Positions 1 through 8,358 of a stretch of DNA of 64,000 bases are shown here, piece by piece. Positions within the stretch are counted from its first letter, which is position 1. The number at the start of each line of letters is the position of its first letter. The notes beneath the pieces are model-generated. The model worked only from the letters and a program-made list of their open reading frames with translations, searched no databases and had not been told where the DNA came from. Origin of the DNA: Vagococcus vulneris (lineage in GTDB: Bacteria > Bacillota > Bacilli > Lactobacillales > Vagococcaceae); assembly GCF_003950515.1 (NCBI RefSeq), contig NZ_NGJS01000001.1, positions 124,001-188,000 of the forward strand, in the 5' to 3' direction. A program made the position numbers and the translations under genes.

Positions 1-438
1 TTAGTAAATTTGGGGGTTTCCGAAGTATTAACTGCTAAACAAAGTATTCAATTGTTTGACACTGATTTATTTGGTACCAATAAATACAAATACGTGCAAG
101 CTGAATTTGACGCAAAATTAGGATTAGACGGTAAAAAAGTTACAATAGAAAAAACAAATGACAACACATATAAAATCAAGATTCCTGAATTTATTTTTAT
201 CGGTCATAGTAACGAGAAGTTTTCAGTGATTGCTGAAAACAATGATATCTTAAGTTGGGTAACACCTGATATAAATGAAACGCAAATGGTAACCAAAATC
301 TTAAATAGTACCGCTCAACAAAAATATTTAAAAAAGTATCATGACTTATTAAAGGAATCTACACAAGATTTCTATGGTTCCCTGCTGCGAACAGTTAATC
401 CAGAGGCTAAGTTAGTATACGAGTTCCCCAAAAAATAA
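1..438 (+). CDS. C-terminal part of an uncharacterised protein, possibly DUF4230-like
   Basis: The frame is open from the first base, so the gene starts outside the window and only about 145 residues are seen. The visible part alternates short beta-like stretches with lysine-rich segments (GKKVTIEKTNDNTYKIKIPE) and ends in a helical segment. This recalls the DUF4230 group of membrane-anchored extracytoplasmic proteins in lactic acid bacteria. No catalytic motif or membrane span is visible in this fragment. A terminator hairpin follows the stop at once. The family assignment is a weak resemblance only. Confidence 0.5.
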   Translation, partial: LVNLGVSEVLTAKQSIQLFDTDLFGTNKYKYVQAEFDAKLGLDGKKVTIEKTNDNTYKIKIPEFIFIGHSNEKFSVIAENNDILSWVTPDINETQMVTKILNSTAQQKYLKKYHDLLKESTQDFYGSLLRTVNPEAKLVYEFPKK

Positions 439-471
439 TTAGAACATTACTTTAGAGGCGATGTTCTAATT
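437..471 (+). terminator. Rho-independent terminator
   Basis: An inverted repeat AATTAGAACAT / ATGTTCTAATT (11 bp, 13-nt loop) directly follows the upstream stop codon and is followed by an A/T-rich run. It separates the plus-strand gene from the convergent acetyltransferase gene and may serve both strands. Confidence 0.7.
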
Positions 472-480
472 ATAATATTT

Positions 481-978
481 TTACTTTTCGGTATAGATAT
501 AATAACGATTAATCTTATTCTTATCCATTTCTACTTGATCAATCATCTTGCCAGAATTTTTTTCTATAACTTTAATTGATGCCATGTTATCATTTTTGAC
601 TGTAAAAAGAATTCTTTTTAAATTCGGATTAATGCGTGCCATCTCTTTTAGCATCTGTCTGACCATTTCTGAACCAAAACCTCTATTTAAAAAGTCAGGA
701 TGAACAGTAAAACTGCTGTTTCCCCCGTAAATAGTATCTTGAAAACTTAGTGACTCTTTAAAATTTATTATCCCAACTAGATTGCCTTTCTCATCTCGTG
801 CAACAAATAAATAGTCACCATGGCGTATGTTAGCCGTTATTTGTTTAAACCACTTTACTTCGTCTTTTGTCCTTTCCAAATTGTATCCGCCGTGGATACG
901 GTGTTTAGATTGCAAACAAATCACTTTAAAATTCTTCAATTCAGCTAAGTCGTTTCGCCTAATTAATGTTAACTTCAT
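481..978 (-). CDS. GNAT family N-acetyltransferase
   Basis: A 165-residue protein with the GNAT fold pattern. A central strand (SSFTVHPDFLNRGFGSEMVRQ, about residues 88-108) carries the acetyl-CoA binding R/Q-x-x-G-x-G/A-like motif as NRGFGS. It is followed by a helix and the late beta strand RILFTVKNDNMASIKVIEK typical of RimJ/RimL-like enzymes that acetylate amino groups. The start ATG has GAGAGGA upstream. It lies 11 bp downstream of the ABC ATPase gene on the same strand, so it is probably the last gene of that operon. The substrate cannot be told from the sequence. Confidence 0.85.
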   Translation of the reverse strand: MKLTLIRRNDLAELKNFKVICLQSKHRIHGGYNLERTKDEVKWFKQITANIRHGDYLFVARDEKGNLVGIINFKESLSFQDTIYGGNSSFTVHPDFLNRGFGSEMVRQMLKEMARINPNLKRILFTVKNDNMASIKVIEKNSGKMIDQVEMDKNKINRYYIYTEK

Positions 979-989
979 AAATAGTCCTC

Positions 990-1736
990 TCAGAAAAATT
1001 TTAACAAATCATCCATTGTCAACTGTTCTTTTTCAAATTTTGAATAATCTTTAATTACCTGTCCTTTGCTTAAGACAATTAGACGGTTTCCGTAATCCAA
1101 AGCGTCTTGCATTTGATGAGTAATCATCAAACATGTTAATTGATCGTCTTTCACCTTCTCATTTGTCAACTTTATTAGCTGCTTTCCCGTCTTAGGATCT
1201 AAAGCTGCTGTATGTTCATCTAATAGTAAAATTTCAGGTTTATTGATTGTAGCCATGAGTAAACTCAAGACTTGACGTTGTCCACCAGATAAGTTTCCTG
1301 CTGGGGTATTTAGATGGTTTTCCAGCCCATTACCTATTTGTGCACATATATCTTTAAAGAGGGGTAAGTATTTTTTTAGTTGCCGAGTTTTTAAAGTTCT
1401 CTTTTTCCCTCTTTGTTTAGCTAAAAGCAGATTTTCGGCTACAGTCATTCTCGGAGCAGTCCCATTTTTAGGATCTTGAAATACTCGTGATAAATAATCA
1501 GCTCTTTTTTCTTCTCCCAAATGTGTCACGTCTTTTGTTTTAAGAATAATAGCTCCTGATGTTAATGGCATTGTTCCACTAATAGCGTTGAACAGCGTTG
1601 ACTTGCCAGCACCATTACCACCTAGTACTGTAATAAAATCTCCTTTATTTACCGTCAAATTTAATTTATTCATAATAATCATACCGGTTTCCGTCACTTT
1701 AGAGCCATCTTTAACTGTTAAAATTGCTTCCCTCAT
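990..1736 (-). CDS. ABC transporter ATP-binding protein (TrpXYZ-type importer)
   Basis: A 248-residue nucleotide-binding subunit. Walker A is GGNGAGKST (about residue 39), the ABC signature is LSGGQRQVLSLL, and Walker B is ILLLDEHTAALD, with the switch histidine in MITHQ. It overlaps the permease gene by 4 bp and works with it and the PF04392-type binding protein as an amino-acid or amine importer. In streptococci the same three-gene arrangement is reported as a tryptophan/tyrosine uptake system; the substrate here is inferred only from that. Confidence 0.88.
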   Translation of the reverse strand: MREAILTVKDGSKVTETGMIIMNKLNLTVNKGDFITVLGGNGAGKSTLFNAISGTMPLTSGAIILKTKDVTHLGEEKRADYLSRVFQDPKNGTAPRMTVAENLLLAKQRGKKRTLKTRQLKKYLPLFKDICAQIGNGLENHLNTPAGNLSGGQRQVLSLLMATINKPEILLLDEHTAALDPKTGKQLIKLTNEKVKDDQLTCLMITHQMQDALDYGNRLIVLSKGQVIKDYSKFEKEQLTMDDLLKFF

Positions 1737-2623
1737 TCACCGTCACTCCTTTTAAATAAATCAATATTCTCAAAAAATCTTTTTTTTAATTGAGGTACCA
1801 TCAAGCAAATTGCGAGAATGACTGAAGAATACAGTTTTAAATAAGTCGTATCAAAATTCAGTTTTATGACTGCTAGAATTAATAACTGATATAAAACGCT
1901 CCCTACTACAATAGCTACGAAACGATCAATCATTGTTAATTCACCGAATAATAACTCTCCAATAATAATAGAGGCTAATCCAATTACTATCACACCAATC
2001 CCTTTATTCACATCCGCATAGCCGTCACTCTGAGCAATCAATGCGCCAGCTAAAGAAATAATCCCGTTGGATACAACCAAACCGACAATCTTCATTGTAT
2101 CGGTTTTTATTCCCAAAGATTTTGCCATGATTTCATTGTCACCTGTTGCTATGTAGGATTGGCCTATTTCTGTATTTAAAAAGAATACTAATAAAATTAA
2201 AACGATAATTACAATAGCCAAACTCATAATAACGATATCAAAATTCTTAGGTAATGAAAGGCTATTAAATATACTGAAAATAGTTCGATGGTTTAATAAC
2301 GATACATTCGGTGACTTCATAACAAACAACATAACAGAGTTCAAACCGCTCATTACTAAAATACCAGCTAATATTACTGGGATTTTACCTTTTGTATATA
2401 ATAATCCCGTCGTTAGGCCAGCCAGCATCCCAGCTAGAACGCCTAAAATGGTTGCAATCGCTGGATTTATACCATTGGTGATTGCAGTCACACAAACTGC
2501 TCCTCCTAAAGGAAAACTTCCCTCTGCTGTTAAATCAGGAAAGTTTAAAATTCGAAAAGTTAAATAAATACCCAAACCTAAAATAGACCATAAAAATCCT
2601 TGTCCAATCGTAGAAACCAACAT
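1733..2623 (-). CDS. ABC transporter permease (TrpXYZ-type importer)
   Basis: A 296-residue integral membrane protein with about eight to nine hydrophobic segments, related to the branched-chain amino acid/LivH-like permease fold. It carries LVVSNGIISLAGALIAQSDG and VIVIGLASIIIGELL, typical of the permease that pairs with PF04392 binding proteins. The start ATG directly follows the stop of the binding-protein gene, and the end overlaps the ATPase gene by 4 bp, so the three are translationally coupled. Confidence 0.88.
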   Translation of the reverse strand: MLVSTIGQGFLWSILGLGIYLTFRILNFPDLTAEGSFPLGGAVCVTAITNGINPAIATILGVLAGMLAGLTTGLLYTKGKIPVILAGILVMSGLNSVMLFVMKSPNVSLLNHRTIFSIFNSLSLPKNFDIVIMSLAIVIIVLILLVFFLNTEIGQSYIATGDNEIMAKSLGIKTDTMKIVGLVVSNGIISLAGALIAQSDGYADVNKGIGVIVIGLASIIIGELLFGELTMIDRFVAIVVGSVLYQLLILAVIKLNFDTTYLKLYSSVILAICLMVPQLKKRFFENIDLFKRSDGE

Positions 2624-3640
2624 TTAATTCACATCCTTTGCTTTATTTGCTTGATTTATAATGTCTTGTGGAATCGTTATACCTAATTCTTCAGCTTTTT
2701 CCTTATTGACTGAAGGGTCACCTTCTTTAAAGATTTCTACAGAAGTGTCTGCAGGATTTATTTTACCTTCCAGTACTCCCACTACCTTTTTACCAACTTC
2801 TCGGCCAAGTTTATACTGGTTGCTACCAATTGTTGCAAGACCGCCTTGTTTTACCATCGCATCAACAGAAGGTATAACAGGTATCTTGTATTGATCTGTC
2901 ACAGCAATAACTGAATCGATTGCATTTGCAATAGTATTATCATTAGGAATATAAAGAAAATCTATCTGACCAGCCATTGAGTGCACCATTTGTGTGATTT
3001 CATTTGAACTTGGTACTGTGTATGATTTTACTGTGAAACCTTTAGCTTCTGCAATTTTAGTTGTTCTCTCTATGTAAGACTTAGAGTTATCTTCACCTGA
3101 AGAAGTTAAGATGCCCATTACTTTTTTTCCAGGTAAAATCTTTTCTACCAAATCCAATTGTTTGTCAACCGGCGCTATATCACTCACTCCTGTTGCATTC
3201 GTTTTCGGTTTCTCAAGTGTTTTTACCAATCCGGCACGAACAGGATCGCTTACAGCTCCTAATATTAATGGAATATCCTTTGTCTGATTAGCTAAGGCTT
3301 GTGCTGCTGGAGTGGCTATTCCAACAAGAACATCAGGATTTTTAGAAATTAACTGCTGACTCATACTAGCGAGTTTGCTTTGATCTGCTTGACCATTTTG
3401 AAAATCAATGTTGACTGTTTTACCCTCTTTATAGCCGCTGTCTGCCATTTCATCAATCATTCCCTTTCTAATCTGGTCTAATGATGGGTGACTTACAAAT
3501 TGTAAAATACCAACTGTTGGAATTTTATTTTCTTTTTTTGCTTCAATTCTCCCTTCAGATGCACGAGATTCTTTGATAAATGACCCGACTAAAAATATTA
3601 AAATGATACTAACTGCTGTAATAAGACGTTTACTCTTCAT
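2624..3640 (-). CDS. ABC transporter substrate-binding protein (PF04392 family, TrpX-like)
   Basis: A 338-residue secreted binding protein. The start is placed at the ATG preceded by AGGGGGAAT; a longer reading would run back into the terminator hairpin upstream. The N-terminus is a basic stretch plus hydrophobic signal (RLITAVSIILIFLVGSF) without a lipobox cysteine. The mature protein has the two-lobe PF04392 pattern (VGILQFVSHPSLDQIRKGM, VGIATPAAQALANQ, GAVSDPVRAGLV, GVSDIAPVDKQL). It is the first gene of a three-gene importer operon. Ligands in this family include tryptophan, tyrosine and other small molecules; the ligand here is not provable from sequence. Confidence 0.85.
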   Translation of the reverse strand: MKSKRLITAVSIILIFLVGSFIKESRASEGRIEAKKENKIPTVGILQFVSHPSLDQIRKGMIDEMADSGYKEGKTVNIDFQNGQADQSKLASMSQQLISKNPDVLVGIATPAAQALANQTKDIPLILGAVSDPVRAGLVKTLEKPKTNATGVSDIAPVDKQLDLVEKILPGKKVMGILTSSGEDNSKSYIERTTKIAEAKGFTVKSYTVPSSNEITQMVHSMAGQIDFLYIPNDNTIANAIDSVIAVTDQYKIPVIPSVDAMVKQGGLATIGSNQYKLGREVGKKVVGVLEGKINPADTSVEIFKEGDPSVNKEKAEELGITIPQDIINQANKAKDVN

Positions 3641-3670
3641 GGCTATTCCCCCTAAAATTGTACTAAAAAA

Positions 3671-3850
3671 ACAGGAACCGTTAACGGTCCCTGTCACGTA
3701 ATAATGACAACAAAAAACCGCACAGCTGATTTATAAAATCTTCCATGCGGATTATGTTTCTTATATGTCCTCGCATAGATACATCACTTTAGATTGCTCT
3801 CTAAATGTTGTATCTATGAAATTACTTCATACATACAACTATCTACGCCA
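3671..3850 (-). promoter_or_regulatory. Structured 5' leader of the ABC importer with two stacked terminators
   Basis: Reading the minus strand toward the binding-protein gene there are three hairpins: a long imperfect one at about 3805-3837 (GTTGTATG arm paired with CATAGATACAAC); CCGCA...TGCGG at 3718-3750 with inner GATTT/AAATC, followed by six U; and ACAGGGACCGTTAACGGTTCCTGT at 3671-3694, followed by seven U. The last ends 31 bases before the start codon. Two consecutive terminators directly before a gene suggest attenuation. No T-box core, purine, SAM, preQ1 or other class consensus that I can recall is present, so the ligand is unknown. Confidence 0.55.
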
Positions 3851-3976
3851 AGTTTGCCATGAAAATCCAGCTGCTGTTCTTTTGGTCTTTTTACTATTTA
3901 AAATAAACATGACAATCCCTCATCTCTTTTTAATATTTATTGTGATAATCATAGCTGTTTTACTTTGTCTTGTCAA

Positions 3977-4615
3977 CTAATTATCAAAATAAATTTCCTT
4001 AGTTTGTTTTTTTACATTAGGATTCACATTAAAATCTAATTCTTTATCTTTTTTGACACGGACTGGTTTATGCTGTGGTATTACAGGATTTACTAATTCG
4101 TAAATTTGTCCCTGAAGCTTATTGATATCTTCACCATTTTTACCAAAATTGTCAAATGCAATTCTCTGTTTTTCTTTTCCATTATCAAAATAAATCAAAT
4201 TATTTTTTGAAGTAAGTTGGTAGTCAGCAACTACCGTCCTAATTTGATAAATCGGCTGATACAGATACACAGGATCTTTGACTTCTTTAAAGTTTTCTGG
4301 TTGATTTATAAATTTTAGTAATTCATTCGTTGCAGTGTTATCTCGATTATCTATAATAATTAATAAATAATTTGATTTATCACTTTTTAACTTAGTGAAT
4401 TGGCTAGCATTAATTGCTTTAATTTTTTTGTTTTTCAACTTCAGATTAACAACAGATGAAATTTGCTGTTTCCTAATAATTGGTCGTAGTGTTTTATCAA
4501 ACAGGTTGTTAATACCAATAGCAAGTAAAAAAGCAATCAGCACAACTATGATAATTTTATTTCTTTTACTGGCATTCTCATTTCTGTTAACCCTTTGTTT
4601 TGTACCTTGTCCCAT
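3977..4615 (-). CDS. Uncharacterised single-pass membrane protein
   Basis: A 212-residue protein with a basic, polar N-terminus (about 20 residues), one membrane span (KIIIVVLIAFLLAIGINNLF) and an extracytoplasmic domain rich in Lys, Asn and Asp. I recognise no family. The start has AAGGTGGATACTG before the ATG. It is divergent from the zinc-ribbon membrane protein across 181 bp. A surface or envelope role is inferred only from topology. Confidence 0.6.
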   Translation of the reverse strand: MGQGTKQRVNRNENASKRNKIIIVVLIAFLLAIGINNLFDKTLRPIIRKQQISSVVNLKLKNKKIKAINASQFTKLKSDKSNYLLIIIDNRDNTATNELLKFINQPENFKEVKDPVYLYQPIYQIRTVVADYQLTSKNNLIYFDNGKEKQRIAFDNFGKNGEDINKLQGQIYELVNPVIPQHKPVRVKKDKELDFNVNPNVKKQTKEIYFDN

Positions 4616-4796
4616 CAGTATCCACCTTAAAAAAATTAATATATTTATTGTACATCATGACTTATCATAAAAGAATAGTAACAATAATGCAATATACAAT
4701 CTGTTTTTTAAACAGGACGAGACTATTTTTTTTGTTTATAATAGTATATAATGTATAAGTTGAAGTAAGATTATTAAACGATTAGGAGCGATTTAC

Positions 4797-6329
4797 TTGC
4801 CTAAAAAGGATAAAAAGTGCCCAAACTGCGGCCAAATTATAAAAGAAAATGAAGAATATTGTCCAAATTGTCATCTTTTTGTACCTGAAAATTCTGGTGA
4901 CGAAACTGATAAGTTGGAAAATAGCGATGATAACCATGATGTTGTCTTTCATCATAGAATCAGACCTAGTTCAGCTCAAGACGAAGAAACAATACAAAAT
5001 AATCAAAATGATGATAGTTCAAATAACACAGCTGACGTAAGAGAAAATGAAGAATCAGCAACTAAATCTGTGTCAGAATCTTTAGATGAAGAACAGCATT
5101 TTGATTCTGAAATCTCTGAAGAAACAGAAAGTGACACTGTAACAAACAGTCAACAAAAATCAGACTCTAAAGAAAAAAATGTACCGAAAATCTCACAAGA
5201 TACTGTTTCCAACGCTCAGCCAATTAAACGTCAAATGCCAAGAAAATCAAAAAAAACACTCTATATTTTATCAGCAGCAGTCGTTTTAATTGGCGGCGGC
5301 GGATATGCTTATTCATCTTATCAAAAATCACAAGAACAAAAAGTAACTGCACAAATGGTTGCAAGTGCCAACACCGATGTCAAGTCATTATTCTTGAATT
5401 CAGAACATACTTTCTTAAAAAAAGGTATCACTAAATCGGATTTTAATAAAGCAAAAGATGCCTTAGATAAAATTAAAACACAGAGTGAATTTAATGATAT
5501 GAACAAGCTCTACGAGCAGGCAGAATCAATATTCAACAATCAAAATGATATAAATGATTTGTTTAAAAAAACAGTTCTTGATGCAGATAACTTATCACTA
5601 GACGGTGCTTATGTAAAGACGGCTGATGCAACTGGATTGAAAAACCTTGATAGTAAAGACAATTCAGCTTTTAATAAACTTTTTAACGAAGCTCTTACTG
5701 AAGCAAATAAACAAAAAGAATTATTAACAAAAGCTCAAAATGCTGTAGCTGCCGTCTTTAAAAATAATAAAGTAACTGACGATGCGACAATAGATAAATA
5801 TGATTCTGCCATTGATGCTGTTAAGTCAGTCAAAGATCCAGATATCCAAAAAACTTTGAACAACCAGTTGGATCAAGTGAAAAAATCACTTGATGAAAAA
5901 GCTATGGAAACACAAAAGGCTGAAGAACAGCGCAAAAAAGATGCTGAAGCAGCTAATAATAACCAGTCTCGCAGCCAAACAAATGATACTGTAAACAATA
6001 GTCAAGGTGCGCGACAAAATGGTGTTCCATCAACAAATGGCAAGTGGGGAAATAGACAAGATGCTAACATTGATTTATCTAACCCTGCTTGGGGTTGGAA
6101 CCCTGGTGTTCAGGATAAATTTATTAATACTGTTGTTTCAAGGGGCTATGTTGTACCGGGTGGATATTCATTAGTACCCAAATTCATCGAAAACGGTGAT
6201 GGCTATTATGATTTATACGCTACAACTAATTCACGTATCTTCCCTAACAGCAAGCCTGAAGAATTTCCAATTTACGTTGTAACAGTTAACGTAAAAACAG
6301 GTTGGTTTAGAGGAAACGGTCCTCGATAA
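4797..6329 (+). CDS. Zinc-ribbon, single-pass membrane protein with extracellular domain
   Basis: A 510-residue protein starting at TTG, chosen because AGGAG sits about 8 nt upstream and the zinc-ribbon begins at once. Residues 8-25 hold CPNCG...CPNCH, a four-cysteine zinc ribbon. Then come an acidic, Ser/Asn-rich low-complexity linker to about residue 140, one membrane span (TLYILSAAVVLIGGGGYAYS), a long helical extracellular part (Lys/Asp-rich, coiled-coil-like, with KAMETQKAEEQRKKDAEAA) and a small C-terminal domain ending KTGWFRGNGPR. The layout resembles zinc-ribbon envelope proteins of the TcaA/YvbJ sort seen in Firmicutes. Function unknown. Confidence 0.7.
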   Translation: MPKKDKKCPNCGQIIKENEEYCPNCHLFVPENSGDETDKLENSDDNHDVVFHHRIRPSSAQDEETIQNNQNDDSSNNTADVRENEESATKSVSESLDEEQHFDSEISEETESDTVTNSQQKSDSKEKNVPKISQDTVSNAQPIKRQMPRKSKKTLYILSAAVVLIGGGGYAYSSYQKSQEQKVTAQMVASANTDVKSLFLNSEHTFLKKGITKSDFNKAKDALDKIKTQSEFNDMNKLYEQAESIFNNQNDINDLFKKTVLDADNLSLDGAYVKTADATGLKNLDSKDNSAFNKLFNEALTEANKQKELLTKAQNAVAAVFKNNKVTDDATIDKYDSAIDAVKSVKDPDIQKTLNNQLDQVKKSLDEKAMETQKAEEQRKKDAEAANNNQSRSQTNDTVNNSQGARQNGVPSTNGKWGNRQDANIDLSNPAWGWNPGVQDKFINTVVSRGYVVPGGYSLVPKFIENGDGYYDLYATTNSRIFPNSKPEEFPIYVVTVNVKTGWFRGNGPR

Positions 6330-6339
6330 ATAAATACGA

Positions 6340-6378
6340 AAAATAAGAAAGAACACCTTGTTGTTTTTTCTTATTTTT
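6340..6378 (+). terminator. Rho-independent terminator
   Basis: The arms AAATAAGAAA and TTTTCTTATTT enclose a short loop and end in a T-run, directly after the zinc-ribbon gene and before the ribosome site of rqcH. Confidence 0.6.
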
Positions 6379-6399
6379 ATATTCTAAAGGAGTTTTAAT

Positions 6400-8097
6400 A
6401 TGTCATATGACGGTCTTTTTACCCATTATATGGTCAAAGAATTAAATGCTGCGCTTCTAAATGGCAGACTATCCAAAATTCATCAGCCATATGAGCATGA
6501 AATTATGCTTGTTATCCGAGCAAACGGAAAAAATCAAACATTGCTTCTTTCTGCACACCCTTCCTATGCTAGAGTACAGTTAACAGATATTTCTTATAAA
6601 AATCCCCTATCACCTCCTAATTTTTGTATGATTTTAAGGAAGTATTTAGAGGGTAGCATCTTAACAAAGATTAGACAGATTGAGAATGATCGCATCATCC
6701 ATTTTTCATTTAATAGTCGAAATGAATTAGGTGATATTGAAGAAATCGTCCTCATCGTTGAAATTATGGGTCGACACAGTAATATCATTTTACTAAATAA
6801 ACAAACAAATAAAATTATTGATACAATCAAACATGTTGGCAGCAGTCAAAACAGCTACCGCCTGCTGCTTCCAGGTGCTGAATACATAAATCCGCCAGCA
6901 TCTGATAAGATGAATCCTTTTACATTGTCTTCAGATAAATTATTTGAATTTGTTCAGACTCATCCGAATTTAGATTCAACTGCAATCATAAACTCTTTTC
7001 AAGGAATCGGCAGAGATACTGGTGAAGAAATTACCTACCGGATGATTCAATCTGAAAAGGAAAAAATCGCTGCGTGGAACTCTTTCTTTAGCGAGTTAGC
7101 ATCTTCATTATCACCGACTTTAACTAATTTTCAGAATAAAGATTACATCACTCCTGTACCTTTTATTAATTTATCCGGGACAAAACAAAATTTTCAAACT
7201 CTAAGTCAATTACTAGACGCTTTTTATGAAGGAAAAGCAGAACGCGATCGTGTCAAACAACAGGCTGGCGAGTTAATAAGGAAAGTAACAAATGATCAGC
7301 AAAAATTAAAGAAAAAAATAAAAAAATTAGAACAATCGCTTATCGATGCAGATAATGCTGATATATACCGGATTAAAGGAGAATTACTGACAACATACCT
7401 TCACGAAGTTCCTAAAGGAGCAAAGGAAGTAAAGCTGCCTAATTACTATGATGAGGCAACCAGTCTCCTAAGTATTTCGTTGAATAAAGCACTCAGTCCC
7501 AGTCAAAATGCACAAAAATACTTCCAAAGATATCAAAAACTTAAAAACGGTGTCAAGGTTGTTAAAGAACAAATTTCCTTAGCTAGGTATGACTTAATCT
7601 ACCTAGAATCGGTGTCTTCGCAATTAGAAATTGCAAATCCAAGCGATATTGATATGATTCGCGAAGAACTAATTGAAGAAAAATATATTAAGCCTAAACG
7701 TCATGAAGCGAAAAAGAAACAAAAGAAAAGCAAACCTGAAGAATTCATTTCATCTGATGGTGTGAATATCCTAGTCGGCCGAAACAATATTCAAAACGAC
7801 CAACTTACCTTAAAGCAGGCTAAAAAGACTGATTACTGGCTGCATGCTAAAGATATTCCTGGATCACATGTTATTGTTAAGACAGATCAACCTAGTGAAC
7901 AAACATTGTTGGAAGCTGCTCAACTTGCGGCTTATTTTTCTAAATATCGATTATCCAATCATGTTCCTGTTGATTATGTTCAAGTCAAACATATCAAAAA
8001 ACCGAACGGTGCTAAACCAGGATATGTCATTTACGAAAATCAAAAAACACTTTTTGTGACACCATCTAAAAATATCGTGACCAAATTAAAATTTTAA
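6400..8097 (+). CDS. rqcH: Ribosome-associated quality-control NFACT protein RqcH (Fbp/FbpA family)
   Basis: A 565-residue protein of the length usual for bacterial NFACT proteins. NFACT-N opens with SYDGLFTHYMVKELNAAL and contains the conserved Asp-Arg pair in ENDRIIHF that contacts tRNA. A charged coiled coil follows around residues 290-400. The C-terminal NFACT-R domain has DYWLHAKDIPGSHVIVK. RqcH binds stalled 50S-peptidyl-tRNA complexes and adds C-terminal alanine tails; the same family is also described as fibronectin-binding protein in streptococci and enterococci. The start ATG follows AAAGGAG. Confidence 0.95.
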   Translation: MSYDGLFTHYMVKELNAALLNGRLSKIHQPYEHEIMLVIRANGKNQTLLLSAHPSYARVQLTDISYKNPLSPPNFCMILRKYLEGSILTKIRQIENDRIIHFSFNSRNELGDIEEIVLIVEIMGRHSNIILLNKQTNKIIDTIKHVGSSQNSYRLLLPGAEYINPPASDKMNPFTLSSDKLFEFVQTHPNLDSTAIINSFQGIGRDTGEEITYRMIQSEKEKIAAWNSFFSELASSLSPTLTNFQNKDYITPVPFINLSGTKQNFQTLSQLLDAFYEGKAERDRVKQQAGELIRKVTNDQQKLKKKIKKLEQSLIDADNADIYRIKGELLTTYLHEVPKGAKEVKLPNYYDEATSLLSISLNKALSPSQNAQKYFQRYQKLKNGVKVVKEQISLARYDLIYLESVSSQLEIANPSDIDMIREELIEEKYIKPKRHEAKKKQKKSKPEEFISSDGVNILVGRNNIQNDQLTLKQAKKTDYWLHAKDIPGSHVIVKTDQPSEQTLLEAAQLAAYFSKYRLSNHVPVDYVQVKHIKKPNGAKPGYVIYENQKTLFVTPSKNIVTKLKF

Positions 8098-8123
8098 TCT
8101 TTAAAAAGATAATGTTCACACGT

Positions 8124-8158
8124 ATGACAAGAATTAGTTTCCCACTAATTCTTGTCAT
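8124..8158 (+). terminator. Strong Rho-independent terminator after rqcH
   Basis: A perfect 15-bp stem (ATGACAAGAATTAGT / ACTAATTCTTGTCAT) with a 5-nt loop, followed by a T-run. Confidence 0.9.
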
Positions 8159-8178
8159 TTTTCCTTCTAACATAAAAA

Positions 8179-8229
8179 CTAATAAAGACACCGATTGAAG
8201 TTATCTTTTTCAATCGGTATCTTTATTAG
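8179..8229. repeat. Orphan long inverted repeat in the rqcH-permease gap
   Basis: The arms 8179-8199 and 8209-8229 pair at 20 of 21 positions around a 9-nt loop. On the minus strand the hairpin is followed by five T, so it looks like a minus-strand terminator, but no minus-strand gene lies to its right. On the plus strand only A follows. The rest of 8230-8358 is AT-rich leader of the permease gene. Confidence 0.75.
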
Positions 8230-8358
8230 AAAAAACTTATTTTATCTCATGACATTCTCAAATTATTATCATTTTTATTAGTTTTTCATTGTACAAGTTA
8301 ACTTTTAAACTTATGATTAATAGTGTATAAACTATATTTTAAAAGGAGTGTGATTGCT

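Noticed and set aside
3765..3980. A 71-codon plus-strand frame with a hydrophobic C-terminus, antisense to the importer leader
   Set aside because: It overlaps the structured leader including the long hairpin, has no ribosome site, and its hydrophobic run follows from T-rich DNA.
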